From Actinomycetes bacterium (lineage in GTDB: Bacteria; Actinomycetota; Acidimicrobiia; Acidimicrobiales; Bog-793): a stretch of 6,133 nucleotides of DNA. Numbering within the stretch: the stretch's first letter is position 1; each line of letters opens with the position of its first letter. Position numbers and translations under genes: made by a program. Location: positions 1 through 6,133 of the forward strand of contig JAJYGM010000209.1 of the NCBI GenBank assembly GCA_021785095.1. The letters are read 5' to 3'. Below are positions 1 through 4,345 of the stretch, piece by piece. Under the pieces are notes generated by a model. That model saw nothing but the letters and a program-made list of their open reading frames with translations, was not told the origin of the DNA and did no database searches.

Positions 1-2
1 CG

Positions 3-56
3 GCGATGACGCTCGGCCATCCTGCCGTCTACCGGCGCCGGCCCCGCCGGCGCTGA
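3..56 (+). CDS. Possible C-terminal end of an upstream gene (partial)
   Basis: The frame starting at base 3 is open from the window edge and ends at TGA 54-56. It gives a short tail that finishes in an arginine-rich run (YRRRPRRR). The stop lies 38 bases before the proC start, a normal spacing for a preceding co-directional gene. Seventeen residues are too few to recognise a family, and in DNA this GC-rich a short open frame can occur by chance. The frame used by proC is also open back to the edge but contains no start codon, so it does not argue for a longer ProC. No function is proposed. Confidence 0.3.
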   Translation, partial: AMTLGHPAVYRRRPRRR

Positions 57-82
57 GCCGCGCCCACCACGAGCGGGAGCTG

Positions 83-88
83 TACGGT
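83..88 (+). promoter_or_regulatory. -10 element (TACGGT) for a leaderless proC transcript
   Basis: TACGGT matches the actinobacterial -10 consensus TANNNT and ends six bases before the ATG at 95. Transcription would then begin at or beside the A of the start codon. No clear -35 box is visible around positions 59-66. A GGGAG at 75-79 is too far from the ATG (15 bases) to be a good ribosome site, which fits leaderless initiation. The call rests on one hexamer and its spacing. Confidence 0.45.
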
Positions 89-94
89 CTCGGC

Positions 95-901
95 ATGGCC
101 GCATCACTCGTCGTCGCAGGTGCAGGGCGCATGGGTGGGGCAATCGTGACCGGCCTGCTCACCCGCGCAGGGTGGCCGGTCGGTGACCTCGCCGTCGTCG
201 AGCCCGATGCAGCCCGCCGCGCCGAGCTTTCAGCCGCGCACCTTGGCCTGCACGTCGTGGCGAGCGTCGAACCGGGGCTCGGCGATCCCGGGGCCGGGGC
301 GGTGCTCGCGGTCAAGCCCGATGTGGCCGAGCCAGCGTGCCGTGCCCTCGGCGCCGCGGGGATCAGCCGGGTGCTGTCCGTCGTGGCGGGCATGCCCTCC
401 GCGCGTCTCGAGGCGGTCCTCCCGGACGGCTCGATCGTCGTGCGCGCCATGCCGAACATGCCGGCGCTGGTCGGCGCCGGCATGAGCGCGATCTCCGCCG
501 GCAGCCACGCCCTTGCCGCCGACCTGTCCTGGGCCGAGGAGGTGCTCGGCGCCCTCGGCTCCGTCGTGCGGGTTCCCGAGCGCCAGCTCGACGTCGTGAC
601 CGCACTGTCGGGGTCGGGCCCTGCCTACGTGTTCCTCGTCGTGGAGTCACTGGTCGAAGCCGGCGTCCTCGCAGGGCTTCCCCGCGAGCTGAGCGCGACG
701 CTCGCGACGCAGACGGTCCGGGGTGCAGCGGCGCTCCTCACCGAGACCGGCCAGCGTCCTGAGGTGCTGCGGGCCGAAGTGACGTCCCCGGGGGGTACCA
801 CGGCGGCGGGCCTCAGGGCGCTCGAGGCACGGGGCGTGCGGTCGGCCTTCATCGAAGCCGTGCTCGCCGCCGCGGAGCGCGCCCGATCGCTCGCGCACTG
901 A
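95..901 (+). CDS. proC: Pyrroline-5-carboxylate reductase
   Basis: This enzyme makes the last step of proline synthesis, the NAD(P)H-dependent reduction of 1-pyrroline-5-carboxylate to L-proline, in the cytoplasm. The 268-residue length is normal for the family. The N-terminal Rossmann fold has the nucleotide loop GAGRMG at residues 9-14, then AVKPD (72-76) and the conserved VRAMPNMPALVGAGMSA (116-132). The C-terminal dimerisation and active-site half has the family signature around residues 167-195 (DVVTALSGSGPAYVF, then VEAGVLAGLPR) and the closing VTSPGGTTAAGLRALE (229-244). ATG 95 is the first possible start in the frame and follows a -10 hexamer. The gene is followed by the small HTH gene, the same order as Rv0500-Rv0500A in mycobacteria. 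No key residue appears to be missing. Confidence 0.97.
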   Translation: MAASLVVAGAGRMGGAIVTGLLTRAGWPVGDLAVVEPDAARRAELSAAHLGLHVVASVEPGLGDPGAGAVLAVKPDVAEPACRALGAAGISRVLSVVAGMPSARLEAVLPDGSIVVRAMPNMPALVGAGMSAISAGSHALAADLSWAEEVLGALGSVVRVPERQLDVVTALSGSGPAYVFLVVESLVEAGVLAGLPRELSATLATQTVRGAAALLTETGQRPEVLRAEVTSPGGTTAAGLRALEARGVRSAFIEAVLAAAERARSLAH

Positions 902-917
902 CGCCGCCCACGTCCCA

Positions 918-987
918 GACGAGGCGGAGGAGCGGGCGACGCCGGCGAAGGACCAAGCGGACGAGGCGGACAGGGCGGACGAGGCGG
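918..987 (+). repeat. Three copies of GACGAGGCGG in the proC-HTH gap
   Basis: GACGAGGCGG occurs at 918-927, 960-969 and 978-987. The last two copies belong to an 18-base direct repeat (GCGGACGAGG followed by GCGGAC or GCGGCG). The spacings of 42 and 18 bases are multiples of three, and one frame reads as an alanine/aspartate/glutamate-rich peptide, but I find no convincing start codon for it. The frame of proC and the HTH gene is also open across the gap as a glycine/arginine-rich stretch. The best reading is a small non-coding repeat, or a decayed repeat-rich coding tail. No terminator with a U-tract is visible. Confidence 0.4.
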
Positions 988-1061
988 CGGGCTCCCCCAA
1001 GGGAACCCGGCCCCAGGTCGCGACGGTGCGCCCGCACTTTCGCCGCTGGTGCGAGGGGCGT

Positions 1062-1067
1062 TACAGT
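1062..1067 (+). promoter_or_regulatory. -10 element (TACAGT) for the HTH gene
   Basis: TACAGT fits TANNNT and has four of six matches to TATAAT. A start of transcription near 1074 would leave a leader of about 20 bases before ATG 1094, just enough to hold the GGAGGAGA ribosome site. A weak -35 candidate (TTTCGC, 1038-1043) lies 18 bases upstream. This promoter could also serve the SAM hydrolase gene downstream. Confidence 0.45.
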
Positions 1068-1074
1068 CGTTGCC

Positions 1075-1082
1075 GGAGGAGA
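1075..1082 (+). promoter_or_regulatory. Ribosome binding site of the HTH gene
   Basis: GGAGGAGA ends 11 bases before ATG 1094. It helps to choose this ATG over the GTG at 1049, whose extra 15 residues would contain the Shine-Dalgarno sequence and part of the promoter and match nothing conserved. Confidence 0.6.
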
Positions 1083-1093
1083 AGTCGGACACC

Positions 1094-1294
1094 ATGGCAA
1101 AGTCGCACGAAGGGGCTCAGGCTCGTTTCATGACCGTGGGAGAGGTCGCTTCGGTCCTGCGCGTCTCCACCATGACCGTCTACCGGCTGATCAACTCTGG
1201 CGACCTCCCGGCAGTGCGGATCGGCCGTTCCCTGCGCCTGCGCAGCGAGGATCTCGACCAGTACCTGGCCGACCGGTTCACGAAGGCCGGTTGA
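1094..1294 (+). CDS. Small excisionase-type helix-turn-helix DNA-binding protein
   Basis: This is a 66-residue single-domain protein of the HTH_17/excisionase class, a winged-helix fold related to MerR. After about 11 polar residues come the helix-turn-helix (MTVGEVASVLRVSTMTVYRLINSG, residues 13-36 in outline) and the wing-like segment LPAVRIGRSLRLRSEDLDQYL (38-58). The sequence closely resembles, from memory, mycobacterial Rv0500A (motifs TVxEVASxxRVSxMTVYRL and LPAVRxGRS), which also lies directly after proC. It is therefore probably a conserved actinobacterial chromosomal regulator rather than a phage excisionase. Its targets are unknown. ATG 1094 is chosen because GGAGGAGA precedes it. 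The gene has its own likely promoter at 1062, and the SAM hydrolase follows after 34 bases. Confidence 0.9.
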   Translation: MAKSHEGAQARFMTVGEVASVLRVSTMTVYRLINSGDLPAVRIGRSLRLRSEDLDQYLADRFTKAG

Positions 1295-1295
1295 G

Positions 1296-1309
1296 CCCGC
1301 CGCGGCGGG
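1296..1309 (+). other. Perfect 14-base palindrome between the HTH and SAM hydrolase genes
   Basis: CCCGCCGCGGCGGG is identical to its reverse complement and begins one base after the HTH stop codon. It could form a short GC stem of about five pairs with a four-base loop, or it could be a dimeric protein site. There is no U-tract, so it is not a classical terminator. In DNA of this composition such palindromes can arise by chance. Confidence 0.35.
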
Positions 1310-1328
1310 GGTCCAGGCCTCCGGCGCC

Positions 1329-2129
1329 ATGACGCGTGGCGTGGTCTTTTTCCTGTCGGACTACGGGCTCGCCGACGAGTTCGTGGGCGTGGTGCACGCG
1401 GTCCTCGTTCGCCTCGCGCCCGACACCGCTGTGGTCGACCTCACCCACGGGATCCCCGCCTTCGACGTTCGAGCGGGTGCCGAATGCCTCACCCGGGCGT
1501 TGCCGCACCTCGGTCCCGGGGTGGTGCTCGCCGTCGTCGACCCCGGCGTCGGCAGCGCCCGGCGCGGTGTCGCGGTGCGCTCCGGAGACGGGCGGTGGTT
1601 CGTTGCGCCCGACAACGGCCTGGTGGTCCAAGCAGCAGACGCGAGCGGGGGCGTCGACGCCGTGGTCGCCCTGCGAAAGCCCGAGGGCGCGCCGCCGACC
1701 TTCGACGGACGGGACGTGTTCGCGCCGGCCGCGGCCACCCTGGCGGGTCGCGCCGACCCCTTGACCGTGGGCGACGAGGTGGACCCAGCCTCCCTGGTCC
1801 GTCTCGCACCGCTCGAGACCACGAGACGACGGGAGGACGACGGCCGCATCGCCCTGCGCGCCCCGGTGACCTGGGTGGACAGGTTCGGCAACGTGCAACT
1901 CGCGGTCCTCGAGCTCGACGGGCCACCGCCAGCTGCGGGGAGGCTCTCGGTGAGGATCGCCGGCAAGGAGCTGGGCGCACGCCGGGTGCGGTCGTTCTTT
2001 GACCTCGCCGAGGGCGAGCTCGGCGTGCTCGCCGATGCCAACGGACGGCTCGCCGTCGTCGTGCGCGAAGGCTCGGCTGCGGGGAAGACCGAGCTCCAGG
2101 CGGGAGGCGCCGTCGAGCTGATCTGGTGA
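1329..2129 (+). CDS. SAM hydrolase (SAM hydroxide adenosyltransferase, DUF62 family)
   Basis: Members of this family (Pfam SAM_HAT) split S-adenosylmethionine with water into adenosine and methionine; relatives use chloride or fluoride as the nucleophile. The 266-residue protein has the expected motif order: FLSDYGLADEFVGVVHAVL (8-26), VDLTHGIPAFDVRAGA (36-51), VVDPGVGSARR (69-79), APDNGL (93-98), TFDGRDVFAPAAA (124-136), GDEV (148-151) and DRFGN (184-188). Asp71 and Arg78 have the spacing of the known Asp-Arg catalytic pair. The third position of the triad, usually His in HGRD, is Asp126 here. The halogenase relatives are rare and the sequence does not single one out, so water is the likely nucleophile. 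ATG 1329 begins right at the conserved N-terminus. No strong ribosome site is visible. rex follows after 33 bases. Confidence 0.9.
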   Translation: MTRGVVFFLSDYGLADEFVGVVHAVLVRLAPDTAVVDLTHGIPAFDVRAGAECLTRALPHLGPGVVLAVVDPGVGSARRGVAVRSGDGRWFVAPDNGLVVQAADASGGVDAVVALRKPEGAPPTFDGRDVFAPAAATLAGRADPLTVGDEVDPASLVRLAPLETTRRREDDGRIALRAPVTWVDRFGNVQLAVLELDGPPPAAGRLSVRIAGKELGARRVRSFFDLAEGELGVLADANGRLAVVVREGSAAGKTELQAGGAVELIW

Positions 2130-2153
2130 CCGGCACGGACGCTGCCGTACGCT
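2126..2153 (+). promoter_or_regulatory. Candidate rex promoter (GTGACC - 16 bases - TACGCT)
   Basis: A -10 hexamer TACGCT (2148-2153) ends nine bases before ATG 2163. A -35-like GTGACC (2126-2131), overlapping the stop codon of the SAM hydrolase gene, lies 16 bases further upstream. The predicted start of transcription at about 2160-2163 leaves almost no leader, and no Shine-Dalgarno sequence precedes the ATG. A leaderless or near-leaderless rex message is therefore likely. No canonical Rex operator (TTGTGAA-N6-TTCACAA type) overlaps it. Confidence 0.5.
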
Positions 2154-2162
2154 CGGCGCGCG

Positions 2163-2879
2163 ATGACCGCACGGCCCACCAACGGGAGGGAGACCCACTC
2201 GCGACGGATCCCTGAGGCGACCGTCGTCCGGCTCCCTTTGTACCAGCGGATCCTCACCGAGATCCTCTGCGCGGGAGCGACCACGGTCTCGTCCGAGGAG
2301 CTGGCCGCACGCGCCCGGGTCAACGCTGCGAAGGTCCGTAAGGACTTCTCGCTCTTCGGGTCGTTCGGGACCCGTGGCACCGGCTACGACACCGCCTTCT
2401 TGTCGGCCCAGATCGACCGCGCGCTGGGCTCCGACCGTGACTGGCCGATCGCCATCGTCGGCATGGGGAACCTGGGGCGGGCGCTCGCAAACTCCGACGG
2501 CTTCTCCTCGCACGGGTTCCGAGTGGCAGGCGTGTACGACGTCGACCCGGCGATCGTCGGCACCAGCGTCGCCGGTATCGCCGTCCACCATCTCGACGAG
2601 CTGGCGGCTGGGGAGCGGCCTGCCATCGGGGTGATCACCGTGCCGGGCAGCGCGGCCCAGACGGTGGCCGACGTGCTGGTCTCGTCGGGCGCGGCTTCGA
2701 TCCTGAACTTCGCGCCGCGAGTGCTGTCGGTCCCCTCCGGTGTCCTGGTGCGCTACGTCGACCTGTCGATCGAGCTGCAGGTCATGAGCTTCTTCCTCAC
2801 GCGCCTCGAGCCCGACCTGCCGCCGGTCGGAGTCGAGCCCGGCCTGCGCCCCGCCACACCCGTCCAGCTCGGCGGCTGA
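2163..2879 (+). CDS. rex: Redox-sensing transcriptional repressor Rex
   Basis: Rex is a dimeric cytoplasmic repressor that binds DNA when NADH is low and lets go when NADH rises. In Streptomyces it controls respiratory genes and its own rex-hemACD operon. The 238 residues show the family order. The N-terminal winged helix (about 16-80) contains IPEATVVRLPLYQRIL and the highly conserved SSEELAARARVNAAKVRKDFS and GSFGTRGTGYD (66-76). The Rossmann domain follows with GMGNLG (100-105), YDVDP (125-129) and the late motif ILNFAPRVLSVP (180-191). The C-terminal helix with SIELQVMSFF (202-211) is the swapped dimer helix. The first 15 residues and the proline-rich last 20 are variable tails. ATG 2163 follows a -10 hexamer directly. 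hemA lies 185 bases downstream, which matches the known rex-hem linkage. Confidence 0.97.
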   Translation: MTARPTNGRETHSRRIPEATVVRLPLYQRILTEILCAGATTVSSEELAARARVNAAKVRKDFSLFGSFGTRGTGYDTAFLSAQIDRALGSDRDWPIAIVGMGNLGRALANSDGFSSHGFRVAGVYDVDPAIVGTSVAGIAVHHLDELAAGERPAIGVITVPGSAAQTVADVLVSSGAASILNFAPRVLSVPSGVLVRYVDLSIELQVMSFFLTRLEPDLPPVGVEPGLRPATPVQLGG

Positions 2880-2902
2880 GGCCGACCCAGGACTGCGCAG
2901 CC

Positions 2903-2927
2903 GCGTCAGGCTGAGCGAGCATGACGC
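2903..2927 (+). terminator. Hairpin after rex (possible terminator without U-tract)
   Basis: GCGTCA-G-GCT (2903-2912) pairs with AGC-A-TGACGC (2918-2927). This gives nine base pairs with one G-A mismatch around a five-base loop. It starts 24 bases after the rex stop codon. No run of U follows, as is common for proposed actinobacterial terminators. Because it also lies upstream of the presumed hemA promoter, it could instead be an operator or a partial terminator that weakens rex-hemA read-through. Confidence 0.4.
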
Positions 2928-2944
2928 TGCCCCGGGCGATCTGC

Positions 2945-2962
2945 ACGCCGGCTTGCCGGCGT
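2945..2962 (+). promoter_or_regulatory. Perfect 8-bp inverted repeat next to the hemA -10 box (operator candidate)
   Basis: ACGCCGGC-TT-GCCGGCGT is a perfect dyad with eight-base arms and a two-base centre. It ends two bases before the TAGCGT hexamer, so it fills the spacer and -35 region of the presumed hemA promoter. A dimeric repressor bound here would block RNA polymerase. It does not resemble the AT-rich Rex site, so another regulator would be needed. A two-base loop makes it a poor RNA hairpin but a reasonable DNA dyad. Confidence 0.4.
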
Positions 2963-2964
2963 CG

Positions 2965-2970
2965 TAGCGT
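2965..2970 (+). promoter_or_regulatory. -10 element (TAGCGT) for the hemACD genes
   Basis: TAGCGT fits TANNNT and would start transcription near 2977, leaving a leader of about 88 bases before the hemA start at 3065. No convincing -35 box is present at the expected distance (about 2942-2947); the dyad at 2945-2962 occupies that space. It is the best promoter candidate in the rex-hemA gap but a weak match. Confidence 0.35.
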
Positions 2971-3030
2971 GTGGCGTGCGCCGAAGTGACGTGGATCGTG
3001 CCTCGGCCAGGTGCCGCCGTGTCCGCCGGA

Positions 3031-3053
3031 TCCCTTTGGACCAGGGAGGAGGG
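3031..3053 (+). promoter_or_regulatory. Strong Shine-Dalgarno of hemA, partly within a small hairpin
   Basis: AGGGAGGAGGG (3043-3053) is the strongest ribosome site in the window and ends 11 bases before TTG 3065. Its first bases AGGGA (3043-3047) can pair with TCCCT at 3031-3035 around a seven-base loop, so the site could be partly masked in the mRNA. The site decides the start: it would lie inside the coding region if the GTG at 3011 were used. Confidence 0.55.
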
Positions 3054-3064
3054 CTCGCTCAGCC

Positions 3065-4345
3065 TTGTCCGTCGTCGTCGTAGGGGTCGAGCACCGACAG
3101 GCGCCCCTCGAGCTGCTCGAGCGGGTGATCGTGGGCGACGCGGGCCTGGCGAAGGCGTTGGGCGCCCTGGGGACCTGGGAGAACGTGCAAGAGGCGGTCG
3201 TGCTGTCGACGTGCCTGCGCACCGAGGTCTACGCGGTCGTCGACCGGTTCCACGATGCCGTCGACGACATCAGCGGACTCCTCGCTGCCCACGCAGGGAT
3301 GGACCTCGACGACTTCCAGTTGCACACCTCGGTCCGCTTCGACGACGACGTCGCCTCCCACCTGTTCTCCGTCGCTGCCGGCCTCGAGTCCGTGGTGGTG
3401 GGGGAGACGGAGGTGCTCGGGCAGGTGCGCCGCGCCTGGGAGCGTGCTCGCGTGGAGCGTGCGTGCGGCCCCGTGCTCGGGGAGCTGTTCCGACACGCGG
3501 TGCGCGCAGGGAAGCGGGCGCGTGCCGAGACCGGCGTGGCGCGGGGGACGACGTCGTTCTCGTTTGCTGCGATCGAGCTCGTCGGCGAGCGCCGGGACGG
3601 CGGCCTGGCAGATGCCGCGGTCACCGTGGTGGGGGCCGGCGAGATGGGGTCAGGCATCGTCCGTGCGCTCGGCCACCTGCCCGAGGGACGCCGTGCGGCG
3701 TCGGTCGTCGTGGTGAACCGGAGCCGGGACCGCGCGCGCCAGCTCGCTGACGCCGCGGTCCCCGAGCTCCGCGCCCGCGCGGTGGGCATCGAGGAGCTCC
3801 CGGCCGTGGTTGCCGAGTCCGACGTCGTCTTCACCGCGGTCGAGTCGGGAGGGCCCGTCCTCACCGCGGGCGCCCTCACCGCCGCCTCGGCCCGTCCCGG
3901 TGGCCTTCTCGTGGTCGACCTCGGCGTTCCGCGCAACGTGGACCCGCAGGCCGCCACGCTCGACGGCGTCACCCTCCTCGACATGGACGACCTGCGCTTC
4001 GCGGTCACACGTGCCGTCGGCGAGCGGCGGGCGGAAGCGGAGCGTGCCAAGGCGATCGTCTCCGAAGAGCTCGTCCGCTACCGCGCTGCGAGCCGGGAGC
4101 GCGGTGCGGCGCCGATGGTGAGCGCGCTGAGGGCGCGCCTCGAGGAGCTGCGGGTGAGAGAGCTGCAGCGTCACCGCGGCCGTCTGACCAGTCTCGGCCC
4201 CGGGGTGCTCGAAGAGGTCGACGCCGTCACCAAGGCCGTGCTCGCCAAGGTGCTGCACGAGCCCACGGTGACGCTGCGCGAGACCTCGGGCACCCCGAAG
4301 GGCGAGCGCCTCGTGGAGGCCTTGCGGACACTCTTCGACCTGTGA
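3065..4345 (+). CDS. hemA: Glutamyl-tRNA reductase
   Basis: HemA reduces glutamate charged on tRNA-Glu to glutamate-1-semialdehyde with NADPH, the committed and usually regulated step of C5-pathway tetrapyrrole synthesis. From TTG 3065 the protein has 426 residues, normal for the family, and begins with the classic MSVVVVGVEHRQAPLELLER. The catalytic domain carries the thioester cysteine Cys50 in LSTCLRTEVY (the usual motif is STCNR) and ESVVVGETEVLGQVR (108-122). The NADPH domain has GAGEMG (190-195), VVNRS (216-220) and VVDLGVPRNVDP (283-294). The helical dimerisation domain follows, with KVLHEPT (395-401). TTG is preferred over GTG 3011 because a strong Shine-Dalgarno precedes it and the extra 18 residues match nothing. 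The stop overlaps the hemC start by four bases. Confidence 0.96.
   Translation: MSVVVVGVEHRQAPLELLERVIVGDAGLAKALGALGTWENVQEAVVLSTCLRTEVYAVVDRFHDAVDDISGLLAAHAGMDLDDFQLHTSVRFDDDVASHLFSVAAGLESVVVGETEVLGQVRRAWERARVERACGPVLGELFRHAVRAGKRARAETGVARGTTSFSFAAIELVGERRDGGLADAAVTVVGAGEMGSGIVRALGHLPEGRRAASVVVVNRSRDRARQLADAAVPELRARAVGIEELPAVVAESDVVFTAVESGGPVLTAGALTAASARPGGLLVVDLGVPRNVDPQAATLDGVTLLDMDDLRFAVTRAVGERRAEAERAKAIVSEELVRYRAASRERGAAPMVSALRARLEELRVRELQRHRGRLTSLGPGVLEEVDAVTKAVLAKVLHEPTVTLRETSGTPKGERLVEALRTLFDL

Noticed and set aside
2130..2162. Search for a canonical Rex operator upstream of rex.
   Set aside because: No TGTGA/TCACA-type palindrome is present in this gap; only promoter-like hexamers are seen.
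1278..2591. A 437-codon minus-strand open frame across the SAM hydrolase and rex.
   Set aside because: It is antisense to two well-supported genes, shows no recognisable domain, and its composition is that of a shadow frame.
3011..3064. An 18-residue N-terminal extension of HemA from GTG 3011.
   Set aside because: The extension contains the strong Shine-Dalgarno sequence and matches nothing in the family; TTG 3065 begins exactly at the conserved SVVVVGVEHR.
2971..3750. A 259-codon plus-strand frame starting in the rex-hemA gap.
   Set aside because: Most of it overlaps hemA in another frame and is arginine-rich low-complexity sequence, typical of an out-of-frame reading of GC-rich DNA.
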